Below the pieces are notes generated by a model that ran no database searches, was not told the origin of the DNA, and worked only from the letters and a program-made list of their open reading frames with translations. A stretch of DNA of 64,000 nt from Plectonema cf. radiosum LEGE 06105 (GTDB lineage: Bacteria; Cyanobacteriota; Cyanobacteriia; Cyanobacteriales; Nostocaceae). The stretch is taken from the NCBI RefSeq assembly GCF_015207665.1, contig NZ_JADEWL010000012.1:34212-98211 (forward strand), in the 5' to 3' direction. Numbering within the stretch: the stretch's first letter is position 1; every line of letters begins with the position of its first letter. The position numbers were made by a program, and so were the translations under genes. This document shows positions 43,731 to 53,754 of this stretch, piece after piece.

Positions 43731-44924
43731 ATGCAAGGTTTTCGATTAGGTTCCCTTTTTGGGTTTGAGATTCGTATTGATTTATCGTGGCTATTAATTT
43801 TCTTTTTGATTTTATGGACATTGACAGTAAATCTATTTCCAGCTAATTATCCTGGTCTTTCTGGAAGTACCTATATATTTATGGGTATAACGGGTACTGT
43901 ATTATTCTTCGTTTCGCTAGTGTTGCACGAGTTGTCTCACTCACTAGTCGCTAGAACAAAAGGAATTCCGGTTGAAGGTATTACTTTATTTGCCTTTGGT
44001 GGAGTATCGCGGACTAGAATGGACGCTGAAACCCCTGGTGATGAGTTTCAAATTGCGGGTATTGGACCATTAACGAGTCTAGGGCTTGCTGGTTTATTTG
44101 GGTTGATTTCCTATATTGGTGAAGGTGCTGGCTGGAGTGTTGTAGTAACTGGGATTGCAGCTTATTTGGCTTGGATTAATATCATCTTGGCTGTGTTTAA
44201 TCTGCTCCCTGGATTTCCCCTTGATGGAGGACGCTTGTTTCGTGCCACTCTTTGGAAATTTACCAATAATCTGAAAAAAGCCACTCGTATAGCCTCTATC
44301 GGTGGCCGTTTATTAGGATTTGGACTGATTACTTGGGGATTCTTACAACTGTTTAGTCCCGTTCCCGATTTTATCGGCGGACTGTGGTTAATTGTAATTG
44401 GATGGTTTTTAAATAATGCCGCAGAGTCTAGCTATCAAGACCTACTTATTCGCTCAATGTTAGAAGGATTGCGAGTGCGGGAGGTAGCAACATTTAATCC
44501 AGAAACTGTACCCGCAAATTTGACTCTGCAAGAGTTGATGGATGGATACTTTTTCAACCGTAGTTATCAATCATTTCCAGTTATGGAGAACGATCGCCCT
44601 ATCGGTTTAGTCACTTTGAATCAGGTGAAGCAGATTCCGCGAGACGAATGGAATCGACGCACCGTCAGAGACATTATGCTTCCCGTAGGGATGGGAATTA
44701 CCGTTCATCTTGGTGACAACATGATGCAAGTTGTAGAAAAAATGAGAGAAGCGCGATCGCAACGTTTGCTTGTTACTAATAATGGCAATTTACAAGGAAT
44801 TATCTCAGCTACTGACCTTGCCAACACTTTACAGCGACAGCGCGAGTTTGGAGAAGATATTCCTCGTCCAAACACTTTTAGCGAGCAAGCAAGGAATAAT
44901 TTTCGTCAAGAAACCAAGGTTTGA
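43731..44924 (+). CDS. Site-2 protease (M50) with CBS domains
   Basis: Intramembrane zinc metalloprotease of 397 residues. The zinc motif is HELSH (His66, Glu67, His70), and the second motif NLLPGFPLDGGRLFR places the third ligand Asp at 165. About six helices make up the core. The C-terminal part (EVATFNPETVPANLTLQELMDGYF... to ...TNNGNLQGIISATDLANTL) is a pair of CBS domains that bind adenine nucleotides. This arrangement is known in cyanobacterial S2P homologs such as Synechocystis Sll0528, connected with stress-driven cleavage of regulators. No PDZ domain is present. Its target is unknown. Confidence 0.92.
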   Translation: MQGFRLGSLFGFEIRIDLSWLLIFFLILWTLTVNLFPANYPGLSGSTYIFMGITGTVLFFVSLVLHELSHSLVARTKGIPVEGITLFAFGGVSRTRMDAETPGDEFQIAGIGPLTSLGLAGLFGLISYIGEGAGWSVVVTGIAAYLAWINIILAVFNLLPGFPLDGGRLFRATLWKFTNNLKKATRIASIGGRLLGFGLITWGFLQLFSPVPDFIGGLWLIVIGWFLNNAAESSYQDLLIRSMLEGLRVREVATFNPETVPANLTLQELMDGYFFNRSYQSFPVMENDRPIGLVTLNQVKQIPRDEWNRRTVRDIMLPVGMGITVHLGDNMMQVVEKMREARSQRLLVTNNGNLQGIISATDLANTLQRQREFGEDIPRPNTFSEQARNNFRQETKV

Positions 44925-44931
44925 TTTAGTA

Positions 44932-44954
44932 GAGACGTTGGGCTGCAACGTCTC
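44932..44954 (+). terminator. GAGACGTTG hairpin after site-2 protease
   Basis: GAGACGTTG and CAACGTCTC form a 9-bp stem with a 5-base loop, just after the stop. It resembles the palindromes at 36364 and 51217 but is shorter. No T-run, so it may be a repeat instead of a terminator. Confidence 0.45.
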
Positions 44955-45005
44955 CAGATATTTTAATTTATATCGATAATTTTGTGAAACTGTCCTTAAA
45001 ATCCT

Positions 45006-45869
45006 ATGACTAAAGCAACCAAGCATTTCTCTAACCGGATTGCGATTGTATTTGATTTCGACGATACCTTAGTACCCGATAGCTTTGACAGCCTTCTAGA
45101 AAGTTGCGATATTAATGCTCATCAATTTCGGCAACAACGAATCCAACCTTTGATTAATCAAGAATGGGACAAAATTTTAGCGCGATTTTATGCATTAATT
45201 GACGAATCAATTAAACAAAATAATCAGATTACTCAAGAATATCTCTGCTGTTTCGGTAAATCTTTAACTCCTTTTGAAGGAGTATCGCAGATGTTTAAAA
45301 CTTTGCGAGAAAAGGCTCGTGTTATTAACCCCAAGATAGAAATCGAATATTATTTAATTACTTGCGGTATGGCAGAAGTCGCCCGTCACAATCCTATCGC
45401 ATCAAACTTTAGAGCAATATGGGGTTGCGAATTTGATTATAACAAAGATGGCGGTATTCATTTCATGAAAAAGCTGGTCACTCATACTGAAAAAACTCGG
45501 TATCTTTTTCAAATAGCTAAAGGGATTGACCAAGTGGAAGATGACGAAAAAATGTTTCTTTTTCGCGATATACCGCAAGAGGAAATGCACATTCCTTTGT
45601 CTCAAATGATTTATGTCGGTGATGGTGCGTCCGACATACCTTGTTTCTCGGTGTTGAATGAAGAAGGAGGAATTGCTATCGGCGTTTATAAAGATAGCAG
45701 CACCCCTGAAGAATGGAGTAAACAAGTAAATATTTTTCGTAACCAAAGAGTAGCAAATATAGCATCTGCTAACTATAGCGAAAACTCAGAATTAATGCAA
45801 TCTTTGAAGTTAGCAGTAGAGGGAATTTGTAAGAAAATATCGTTGTATCAGTTAAGTGTTGGTGAATAG
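45006..45869 (+). CDS. HAD-superfamily hydrolase
   Basis: Soluble 287-residue phosphatase-like protein. Motif I is FDFDDTLVPDS with the nucleophile and acid Asp. Motif IV lies in IYVGDGASDIPCF. An in-between helix region (LLESCDINAHQFRQQRI) forms a C1-type cap. The substrate is unknown. It is close to the protease gene (81 bases) but the hairpin between them may separate the units. A HAD of this form could act on a phosphosugar, phospholipid or nucleotide. Confidence 0.85.
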   Translation: MTKATKHFSNRIAIVFDFDDTLVPDSFDSLLESCDINAHQFRQQRIQPLINQEWDKILARFYALIDESIKQNNQITQEYLCCFGKSLTPFEGVSQMFKTLREKARVINPKIEIEYYLITCGMAEVARHNPIASNFRAIWGCEFDYNKDGGIHFMKKLVTHTEKTRYLFQIAKGIDQVEDDEKMFLFRDIPQEEMHIPLSQMIYVGDGASDIPCFSVLNEEGGIAIGVYKDSSTPEEWSKQVNIFRNQRVANIASANYSENSELMQSLKLAVEGICKKISLYQLSVGE

Positions 45870-46010
45870 TTGAATTTAACGTATTGCACGTTACATGACT
45901 TAAATTATTAATGATTTAGTTTTTGATATAAATCTCTCTAAATGTTGCACAACGATTACATTTAGTTTATATTAAATATTTATTTGATTTGACCAAACAT
46001 AATATAATAT

Positions 46011-46613
46011 ATGCTCAATTGGATTACTAACATAATTTCTTCATTGGGTTACGTGGGTATTGCTTTATTAATGTTTTTAGAAAACCTCTTTCCACCAATA
46101 CCTTCCGAATTAATTATGCCCTTAGCGGGATTTACAGTAACCCAAAGTAAGCTAAATTTACAGGCTGTAATTTTAGCAGGTACCTTGGGTTCCGTTTTAG
46201 GTGCATTACCTTGGTATTACATCGGTAAACTTGTGAGTGAAGAACGTTTGCGAAACTGGATAAATAAACATGGAAAATGGTTAACTTTATCAACTTCGGA
46301 TATTGATAAATCAAAAAGATGGATGAGGAAATACGGAAAAGCAGTAATATTTTTTGGTCGTCTTGTTCCCGGTATTCGGACTTTTATTTCTGTCCCCGCT
46401 GGTTTAGATAAAATGCCTTTGATACCGTTTATACTATACTCTTTTGGGGGTAGTTTGTTATGGACAGCAATTTTAACTTATGCAGGTTTCATATTAGGAA
46501 ATAATTTTCAATTAGTAGAAAAATATGTAGGTCTGTTATCTGGAATTATTATTGCTGCGATTATTCTTTTTTTAATAATTTCATTCATTCGTCGTAAAAG
46601 CAGACAGAATTAG
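46011..46613 (+). CDS. DedA family membrane protein
   Basis: Integral membrane protein of 200 residues with four to five helices. The family signatures are clear: FLENLFPPIPSELIMPLAGF near the N-terminus (Glu and Pro essential), GALPWYYIGKLVSEERLRNWINKHG in the middle, and FFGRLVPGIRTFISVPAGL with the conserved Arg and Gly, then GSLLWTAILTYAGFILGNNF. DedA proteins support envelope integrity and act in undecaprenyl or other polyprenyl-phosphate recycling. It is 142 bases from the HAD gene with its own promoter region. Confidence 0.9.
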   Translation: MLNWITNIISSLGYVGIALLMFLENLFPPIPSELIMPLAGFTVTQSKLNLQAVILAGTLGSVLGALPWYYIGKLVSEERLRNWINKHGKWLTLSTSDIDKSKRWMRKYGKAVIFFGRLVPGIRTFISVPAGLDKMPLIPFILYSFGGSLLWTAILTYAGFILGNNFQLVEKYVGLLSGIIIAAIILFLIISFIRRKSRQN

Positions 46614-46672
46614 ACTCTTAGGTTTGTAGTCAGCAATAAATCTCTGAATACAAACCGAAAACATCATTTAAC

Positions 46673-46703
46673 AGTTATCAGTGATCAGTTATCAGTTATC
46701 AGT
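46673..46703. repeat. Short tandem heptamer repeat (AGTTATC)
   Basis: Four near-copies of the heptamer AGTTATC (one AGTGATC). The same class of repeat as 2142-2176 and 63884-64000. Confidence 0.7.
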
Positions 46704-46832
46704 CACGTTTATACAATAAAAGTTTAAGTCCCCCACCATCATAGAGGTGGGAGCGCGTTGGTGGCGGGTTTAAATAGAACACCATACTAGGATGTTCACT
46801 GTATGACGCTGCGTGCTTCACTGTTCACTGTT

Positions 46833-48944
46833 TTAAACCCGCTCCAAAATCAAATGATTCTGCTCGGTTAACTTCGCATCCCAATTTGGCTCAACTACAA
46901 TCGTACTAATCTTTTCCACAATAATTGCAGCACCTTTAATAACATCCCCCGGTTGTAAATCTTCCCTTTGATAAACAGGTGCAGAATACCATTTATCATT
47001 AGTAAACATCCTCACCGTTTCTACAGGAATTGGAAATAGATTTAAATCCCGAATACGACAAATCAAAGCTTCTTCTGGAGTATCCATTTTCTGAACAACT
47101 TCCACAGAAACCGACTCCACAATCAAATTTTTCTCAGCTTGAACAAAACCATATCTTAACTGATGCTCCCGCTCAAACTCTTGCCGCATCATTCCCACAT
47201 CAGCAACAAAATCAACTCCTAAAATAGAATCAGTCCCCTCATACTTCATATTCACCTTCCTCACCACCTCTTTGCGCTCCTCTGCGTTTACCTCCGCGCT
47301 CCTCTGCGTTTCTAACTCACCCCTCCCTTGAACTTCCAAACCCTCCATCAACCCCCGCAATTGCCCCACCAACTCTTGATCCAAAACCTGCTCCACACCC
47401 GCTTCTCGAATAGCACTCACATCAGCCAAACCCATACCATAAGCAGAAAGCACCCCCGCATAAGGATGGAGAAAAATCTGCTTCATTCCCAAAGTATCAG
47501 CGATTAAACAAGCAACCTGCGCTCCAGCACCCCCAAAACAACAAAGTACGTAATTGGTAACATCATAACCGCGTTGTAAACTGATTTTTTTAATTGCATT
47601 TGCCATACTTTCCACAGCGATCGCCATAAATCCAGCGGCAACCTGTTCTGGTGTACGATGATTTCCACTAACTGTTTCTATATCCTGAGCTAGCTGGATA
47701 AATTTTTCGGTAACAACATCTTTATCCAAAGGTAAATTCCCATCCTTACCAAATACCGCAGGGAAATATTGGGGATGAATCTTACCCAACATCACATTAG
47801 CATCCGTCACCGCCAACTTACCACCGCGACGGTAACAAGCAGGGCCAGGATTTGAACCAGCAGAGGAGGGCCCCACACGGTAACTCGAACCATCAAAAGA
47901 TAAAATCGAACCACCACCCGCAGCGATTGTATGTATTGCTAAAACCGGAACCCGCATTCTGGCTCCAGCAATTTCGTTTTCTAACTGTCGTTCGTACTCT
48001 CCTTTAAAATGAGCTACATCAGTACTAGTTCCACCCATATCAAAAGTAATTACTGAGTTGAAACCAGCCCTCAAACTAGTTTGTACTGCACCAACAATAC
48101 CCCCCGCAGGCCCGCTTAAAATGCTATCTTTACCTTGGAATTGTTGAGCATTTATTAATCCGCCATCGGACTTCATAAACATTAATTTAACACCGGGTAA
48201 TTGACTAGCTACAGAGTCAACATAGCGACGTAAAATAGGAGTTAAATACGCATCAACAACCGTTGTATCTCCCCGACTAACTAACTTGATCAACGGACTA
48301 ACTTGGTGAGAAACCGATATTTGCGTAAATCCGACTTCACGGGCAACTTTAGCTACCTGCTGCTCATGTTGCGGATAATTATAACTGTGCATCAACACAA
48401 TTGCACAGCTACGAATTCCCGTATTATAAACTGCTTGTAAATCTTTTCTTACTTCTTCAATCTCTACCGCGATTAACTCATTACCTTTGGCATCATATCG
48501 CTCGTTTACTTCAATTACCTGCTCGTACAGCATACTTGGTAAAACAATATGACGAGCAAAAATATCGGGACGATTTTGATAACCAATTCGCAACGCATCT
48601 TTGAATCCCTTGGTAATTACAAGTAAAACGCGATCGCCTTTTCTTTCCAACAGCGCATTTGTCGCGACAGTAGTACCCATTTTTACCACTTCAATTTCTG
48701 CGGTGGAAATAGGTTCGTTTAATGAAAGTCCAATAATATCGCGAATACCTTGAATTGCTGCATCTTGATAACATTCGGGATTTTCGGAAAGTAACTTATA
48801 AACGATTACCCATTGTTGATGAGGAAGAGGAACAATTAAAAAGCGCTGGGGATGATTTGCGAGTTGATTAATTGTGGCTTGATTGTCAGTAACAGCGACA
48901 ATATCAGTAAAAGTTCCACCCCTGTCTGCAAATACTTTTAACAT
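46833..48944 (-). CDS. Hydantoinase A/5-oxoprolinase family ATP-dependent hydrolase
   Basis: Large cytosolic protein of 703 residues. The N-terminal nucleotide-binding part starts VFADRGGTFTDIVA. Also recognised are GTTVATNALLERKGDRVLLVITKGFKDALRIGYQNRP, TFDMGGTSTDVAH and YVLCCFGGAGAQVAC. This is the HyuA/OXPL-A subunit type that opens 5-oxoproline or hydantoin rings with ATP. The partner HyuB subunit is not next to it, so the partner would have to lie elsewhere or be absent. A segment near 47264-47330 encodes LETQRSAEVNAEERKEV and looks like an in-frame repeat insertion, since the gene stays open across it. Confidence 0.85.
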   Translation of the reverse strand: MLKVFADRGGTFTDIVAVTDNQATINQLANHPQRFLIVPLPHQQWVIVYKLLSENPECYQDAAIQGIRDIIGLSLNEPISTAEIEVVKMGTTVATNALLERKGDRVLLVITKGFKDALRIGYQNRPDIFARHIVLPSMLYEQVIEVNERYDAKGNELIAVEIEEVRKDLQAVYNTGIRSCAIVLMHSYNYPQHEQQVAKVAREVGFTQISVSHQVSPLIKLVSRGDTTVVDAYLTPILRRYVDSVASQLPGVKLMFMKSDGGLINAQQFQGKDSILSGPAGGIVGAVQTSLRAGFNSVITFDMGGTSTDVAHFKGEYERQLENEIAGARMRVPVLAIHTIAAGGGSILSFDGSSYRVGPSSAGSNPGPACYRRGGKLAVTDANVMLGKIHPQYFPAVFGKDGNLPLDKDVVTEKFIQLAQDIETVSGNHRTPEQVAAGFMAIAVESMANAIKKISLQRGYDVTNYVLCCFGGAGAQVACLIADTLGMKQIFLHPYAGVLSAYGMGLADVSAIREAGVEQVLDQELVGQLRGLMEGLEVQGRGELETQRSAEVNAEERKEVVRKVNMKYEGTDSILGVDFVADVGMMRQEFEREHQLRYGFVQAEKNLIVESVSVEVVQKMDTPEEALICRIRDLNLFPIPVETVRMFTNDKWYSAPVYQREDLQPGDVIKGAAIIVEKISTIVVEPNWDAKLTEQNHLILERV
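47264..47330 (-). repeat. CTCTGCGTT-type repeat inside the hydantoinase gene, in frame
   Basis: CTCCTCTGCGTTTACCTCCG and CTCCTCTGCGTTTC are tandem forms of the short unit seen between metK and the ATPase gene. It is translated as a charged linker (QRSAEVNAEERKE). Confidence 0.65.
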
Positions 48945-49118
48945 AATTTTGGTTTTTGGATGTTGTAGAAGTAGGTTTTATCAAAGAATAGATGATGTAG
49001 AGAGGCAAGGGTATCGCGTCTATATAAGAGTTATCGTTATTTAACAAACATTTTACGGGAAGGGGGTATTTTGTATTATTGTAGGGTGTGTTAGACGCAC
49101 GACTATATGGTGAATTAT

Positions 49119-49272
49119 TGACTTTTTCAACTGATAGTCCGGTTAGTTTTGCAACTAAAGTTAAATCGATTCCTTCATATAACATATTTTCTGCAACTTG
49201 GATTAATCCTTGTTGCAAACCTTGTTCCCATGCTTCACGTAACGTTTTAGCTTCGATTACTCCCTCAGACAT
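49119..49272 (-). pseudogene. C-terminal fragment of an Rpn/PD-(D/E)XK-type transposase-like protein
   Basis: The first about 51 residues of a minus-strand frame (SEGVIEAKTLREAWEQGLQQGLIQVAENMLYEGIDLTLVAKLTGLSVEKV) match the C-terminal Gln/Gly-repeat and helix-turn-helix-like tail of Rpn-family nucleases. After this the frame runs on to 48904 into sequence of a different kind. The nuclease domain itself is missing, so this is a remnant. Confidence 0.55.
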
Positions 49273-49508
49273 AATGTTTTATTGTTTGTGTTCTGTTTTT
49301 ATATTAGCTTGAGAGATGAGGAGTTTTATCAAGCAGCTAAAATGGCTTGTATAGCTTTACACAAGACAATCAGCGATGAAAATTAAAGCGGTAATATTTT
49401 TATTATTTCCAGCTTCACGAAAAATATATCAAACTTCATAACAAAACAAAAATGGTGCCGTACTTTTCTACTAACAGCACCCTACAAAAATCAAAAATAC
49501 AATTGGTG

Positions 49509-52500
49509 TTAAAAATATTCTTCTTTCTCAACTTTCCTCGCTGCTAAATATTCGTACATCTTCCACCGCTGATTTACTTCTACCTGTGCTTCTTCCATCA
49601 ACTTTTTGGCAATTTCCGGGTTACTTTTTTTCAACATCTTGAAGCGATTTTCTTTGTACATCGATGCTTCTGGAGAACTTTTCGGTTGAAGCATATCCAA
49701 TTGCAACGGATTTTTACCTTGTTTAACTAAGTCGGGATTATAACGATAAAGTAACCATCTTCCCGATTCCACTAAAGCTTTTTGATTGCTCATTGCTGTC
49801 GTCATATCTATTCCGTGAGCAATACAATGACTATAAGCAATAATTAATGATGGTCCCTCATATGCTTCCGCTTCTAAAAATGCTTTGAGGGTATGTTCGT
49901 CTCTGGCTCCTAATGCAACACTCGCTACATAGATATTCCCATAAGTCATAGCCATCAATCCCAAATCCTTCTTCGCTGCGGGCTTACCACTAGCGGCAAA
50001 TTTAGCGACTGCCGCTTTAGGAGTAGATTTCGATGATTGACCGCCAGTATTAGAATACACCTCAGTATCCATCACCAAAACATTAACATTGCGACCGCTG
50101 GCAAGTACGTGATCCAACCCTCCAAAGTCAATATCATAAGCCCAACCATCACCCCCAACTATCCAAACACTCTTCTTAACCAGATAATCAGCAAGCGATT
50201 TTAGATTTTGGATTTTGGATTTTAAACTGTTACTCCCAAAACCCTCTTTACCTCTTACCTCAGCGCCCTCAGCGTCTCTGCGGTTTTTTAATCCTTCCTC
50301 CAACCATTCCTTTAACAACCCAACCCTTTCCCTCTGCTGCCAAATATCAGCTTCGTTTTTCTGAGATGCATTCAAAATCGATTCAACTAAACCAGGAGCA
50401 ATCAAACCTTGAGCAGCTAATTCTCTTAACAACTCCGCAGCATATTCAGCTTTCTTATCCACCGACAACCGGAAACCAAACCCGAATTCAGCATTATCCT
50501 CAAACAAACTATTAGACCAAGCCGGACCTCTACCTTCAGCATTTTTCGTCCAAGGAGTAGTCGGCAGATTCCCCCCAAAAATAGACGAGCATCCCGTAGC
50601 GTTGGCAATAATAGCGCGATCGCCAAATAGTTGGCTAAGTAATTTTAAGTAGGGTGTTTCGCCACATCCAGCACAAGCTCCGGAAAATTCAAATAAAGGC
50701 TCTTGTAATTGCTGTTGACGAATTTGAGTTAATTTCAGCTTGTTTCTATCAGGATTGGGTAAATCAAGAAAATAATCCCAGTTTTCTGTCTCCTGCTTCC
50801 GTAAAGGCAATTGTGGTTTCATATTAATTGCTTTACGTTCGGGATTATTCTTATCTTTAGCGGGACAAATATCAACACAAATAGTACATCCGGTACAGTC
50901 GGAAGGTGCTACTTGAATGGTAAATTTCTCTCCTGCAAAGGCTTTATCTTTAACATCAGTAAATTTAAAAGTTGCTGGAGCATTACTCAATTCACTTTCC
51001 TGATAAACCTTAGCGCGAATCGCAGCATGAGGACAAACCATGACGCATTTAGCGCACTGTACGCAGACATCAGCTTCCCAAACGGGAATCTCTTGAGCTA
51101 CATTACGTTTTTCTAATTTGGATGTACCAGTAGGAAAAGTACCATCAGGGGTTAATACGCTTACGGGTAATTCGTCTCCTCTTCCAGTCATCATTTTTTG
51201 CAGCGGAGATTCTGGAAGACGTAGCATTGCTACGTCTCTACATTGAACAACGTCAAATTTATTAACCTCGATTTTGTGCAAATTCTTTAGGGTATTATCT
51301 ACCGCTTGCAGGTTCATCTCAACGACTTTATCGCCTTTTTTACCGTAAGTCTTTTTAATCGCGTATTTAATCTTTTGTATCGCTTCATCTTGCGGTAAAA
51401 CACCTGCCAAAGCAAAGAAACAGGTTTGCATTATCGTGTTAATTCGTCCATTCATACCGCTTTCACAAGCGACTTTATTAGCATCAATAACGTAAAATTT
51501 CAGTTGCTTGTCGATAATTTGCTGTTGTACTTTTGCGGGAAGATGTTGCCATGTAGTATCGGCATCGTAGGGACTGTTTAATAAAAATGTTGAGCCAGAT
51601 ACAGCATTTTTCAAGACATCAACTCGTTCTAAAAACGTCCATTGATGACAACCGATAAAATTTGCTTTATCAATTAAATATGTAGAACGAATTAACTGAG
51701 AACCAAAACGCAGGTGAGAAACCGTCATCGAACCAGATTTTTTGGAGTCGTAGACAAAATAGCCTTGAGCGTAATTGTCTGTTTCCTCACCAATAATTTT
51801 GATAGAGTTCTTATTTGCTCCTACTGTACCATCGGAACCCAAGCCGTAAAACATTGCTCTAACAACGTTATCCGGCTCTGTCGAAAAGCTGGCATCATAA
51901 GTTAAGGAACGATGAGTCAAGTCATCATTAATACCAATTGTGAAATCAGATTGTGGTTTTTCCTGAGCTAAATTATCGTAAATAGCCCGCACCATTGCCG
52001 GGGTAAATTCCTTAGAAGAAAGACCATAACGACCATTGACGATTTTAGGAAAACAGGACTTATCCCAAGCTTGATAAATAGCCGTCACAACATCCAAATA
52101 CAACGGTTCACCAACACTACCAGGTTCCTTGGTGCGGTCGAGAACGGCAATTGATTTTACCGTATTAGGTAAAGCTTTAACAAATAACTCCGCGTCGAAA
52201 GGACGGAACAACCTGACTTTGACAACCCCTAATTTTTCTCCACGAGCATTGAGATAATCGATAGTTTCATGTACCGTTTCGCAACCGGAACCCATTAACA
52301 CTATTAACTGTTCCGCATCGGGAACACCATAATATTCAAATACACGGTAATACCTACCAGTGCGTTTTCCAAATTGATCCATTACCTGCTGGACAATTCC
52401 CGAACAAGCATCATAATAAGGATTAATTCGTTCGCGGGCTTGAAAATAAACATCGGGATTTTGTGCGGTACCTCGCAAAACCGGATTATCGGGAGTTAAA

Positions 52501-53141
52501 GCGTGGTTGCGATGGGCAAAGATTAATTCATCATCAATTAAAGCCTCTAAATCTTCTTGTTGTAAAAGTTCTACCTTTTGAATTTCATGGGAAGTGCGGA
52601 AGCCGTCGAAAAAGTGCAGAAATGGTACTCTGGCTTTAAGAGTTGCAGCTTGAGCAATCAATGCAAAATCGTGAGCTTCCTGTACCGAAGCCGAACACAA
52701 CAAAGCGAAACCCGTCCCACGAGCAGCCATGACATCACTTTGGTCGCCAAAAATCGACAGAGCATGAGTAGCTAAGGAACGAGCTGCAACATGGATGACA
52801 GCGCTGGTGAGTTCTCCAGCAATTTTGTACAAGTTGGGAATCATCAAAAGCAATCCCTGAGATGAAGTAAAAGTGGTAGTCAAGGAACCCGTTTGTAAAG
52901 CACCGTGTACCGCAGCCGCAGCACCACCTTCACTTTGCATCTCCACCACACTCGGAACAGTACCCCACAAATTGCGTTTGCGGAAGGCAGCGGCTTCCGC
53001 ATCGCCCCCTGCACACCAAGTATCAGCCCATTCACCCATTGAAGAAGAAGGAGTAATCGGGTAAATCGCAATCACTTCATTCAAGCGGTAAGCAATGCGA
53101 GCCACCGCTTCATTTCCATCGATAGTTGCAAATTGTGGCAT
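49509..53141 (-). CDS. nifJ: Pyruvate:flavodoxin/ferredoxin oxidoreductase
   Basis: Single-chain enzyme of 1210 residues that decarboxylates pyruvate to acetyl-CoA and passes electrons to ferredoxin or flavodoxin, the reducing route to nitrogenase or fermentation in the cyanobacterial cytosol. In order: IDGNEAVARIAYRLNEVIAIYPITPSS (pyruvate-domain start), the middle swivel domain, the 2x[4Fe-4S] domain CVQCAKCVMVCPHA and CTGCTICVDICPA, then the TPP-binding part with CAGCGETPYLKLL (cluster Cys) and GGDGWAYDIDFGGLDH. All key motifs are intact. Two segments look like in-frame repeat insertions: CRDVAMLRLPESP (51217-51237 palindrome) and a Lys/Arg/Ser-rich linker at about 50192-50292. Confidence 0.95.
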   Translation of the reverse strand: MPQFATIDGNEAVARIAYRLNEVIAIYPITPSSSMGEWADTWCAGGDAEAAAFRKRNLWGTVPSVVEMQSEGGAAAAVHGALQTGSLTTTFTSSQGLLLMIPNLYKIAGELTSAVIHVAARSLATHALSIFGDQSDVMAARGTGFALLCSASVQEAHDFALIAQAATLKARVPFLHFFDGFRTSHEIQKVELLQQEDLEALIDDELIFAHRNHALTPDNPVLRGTAQNPDVYFQARERINPYYDACSGIVQQVMDQFGKRTGRYYRVFEYYGVPDAEQLIVLMGSGCETVHETIDYLNARGEKLGVVKVRLFRPFDAELFVKALPNTVKSIAVLDRTKEPGSVGEPLYLDVVTAIYQAWDKSCFPKIVNGRYGLSSKEFTPAMVRAIYDNLAQEKPQSDFTIGINDDLTHRSLTYDASFSTEPDNVVRAMFYGLGSDGTVGANKNSIKIIGEETDNYAQGYFVYDSKKSGSMTVSHLRFGSQLIRSTYLIDKANFIGCHQWTFLERVDVLKNAVSGSTFLLNSPYDADTTWQHLPAKVQQQIIDKQLKFYVIDANKVACESGMNGRINTIMQTCFFALAGVLPQDEAIQKIKYAIKKTYGKKGDKVVEMNLQAVDNTLKNLHKIEVNKFDVVQCRDVAMLRLPESPLQKMMTGRGDELPVSVLTPDGTFPTGTSKLEKRNVAQEIPVWEADVCVQCAKCVMVCPHAAIRAKVYQESELSNAPATFKFTDVKDKAFAGEKFTIQVAPSDCTGCTICVDICPAKDKNNPERKAINMKPQLPLRKQETENWDYFLDLPNPDRNKLKLTQIRQQQLQEPLFEFSGACAGCGETPYLKLLSQLFGDRAIIANATGCSSIFGGNLPTTPWTKNAEGRGPAWSNSLFEDNAEFGFGFRLSVDKKAEYAAELLRELAAQGLIAPGLVESILNASQKNEADIWQQRERVGLLKEWLEEGLKNRRDAEGAEVRGKEGFGSNSLKSKIQNLKSLADYLVKKSVWIVGGDGWAYDIDFGGLDHVLASGRNVNVLVMDTEVYSNTGGQSSKSTPKAAVAKFAASGKPAAKKDLGLMAMTYGNIYVASVALGARDEHTLKAFLEAEAYEGPSLIIAYSHCIAHGIDMTTAMSNQKALVESGRWLLYRYNPDLVKQGKNPLQLDMLQPKSSPEASMYKENRFKMLKKSNPEIAKKLMEEAQVEVNQRWKMYEYLAARKVEKEEYF
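50192..50292 (-). repeat. In-frame repeat insertion in nifJ linker
   Basis: Encodes KNRRDAEGAEVRGKEG and SKIQNLKS. It consists of simple ATTTTGGATTTTGG-type units and a GCGCTGAGG-type part, both of repeat character, unlike the rest of the gene. Confidence 0.6.
51217..51237 (-). repeat. AGACGTAGCA palindrome inside nifJ
   Basis: AGACGTAGCA-t-TGCTACGTCT is a 10-bp perfect palindrome. The same core occurs outside any gene at 63957-63977. In nifJ it encodes CRDVAMLRL, which departs from the Val/Thr-rich segment I recall in NifJ homologs here. Confidence 0.65.
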
Positions 53142-53754
53142 AATTTTTTCTATAAATACAGGAATCTAATTTGAGGGGAGTAGGGAATAGAAAAAGTGAT
53201 TCTAAATTCAAAGTTTTAATTAAGTTGTCGCGCATTTAATTTGTATTTTTCTAGCGGGCTATCGGGGCCGCACTACAAGACTTTAATAAAATTTGAATAT
53301 ACAAATTAAACGTTTTTTAGCTTACCCTGTCAAATAAACCCTGATATACCACTATCTCATCCGGGATTAGAAATTTCTCAAGACTTATTATGTGATGTAC
53401 TCAATATTAAAAAAACTTAGAGATTCAAGGGTTTATAAAGGGTTTATAAAAGATTTATATAATTAAAAAAAAATATCGGGGTAGAGGTTCGGGTTAATCG
53501 GTGGGGTAAGAAGTCGGGTTTTTATGACTATGAAAGTGGGAATTACGGATATTTCTGTGAAAAACCCGACTTCTTTGATTGTGATTTTGGAGTAAAAAAA
53601 TACGAGAGATTTATCCAAGCACATCAAACGCGATCGCCCTAAAGGGCGACGCTAAAAATAGTCCACGAAGGTGGACTTTGTTTGTGTAGACGCGGTAACA
53701 AAGCGCCGGTTATAATCAACTACCTTGAGGATAATTGAGGAATTTTAATCGTGA
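53142..53754. other. Intergenic region with palindromic repeats
   Basis: About 610 bases upstream of nifJ, so its promoter must lie here. Contains element copy C (53510-53573) and short hairpins CGCCCTAAAGGGCG and GTCCACGAAGGTGGAC (about 53635-53681). No gene was found. Confidence 0.5.
53510..53573. repeat. Dispersed GAAGTCGGGTTTTT palindromic element, copy C
   Basis: Starts GAAGTCGGGTTTTT and ends AAAAACCCGACTTC, with inner ACGGATATTTCTG. This is the most symmetric copy of the family. Confidence 0.8.
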
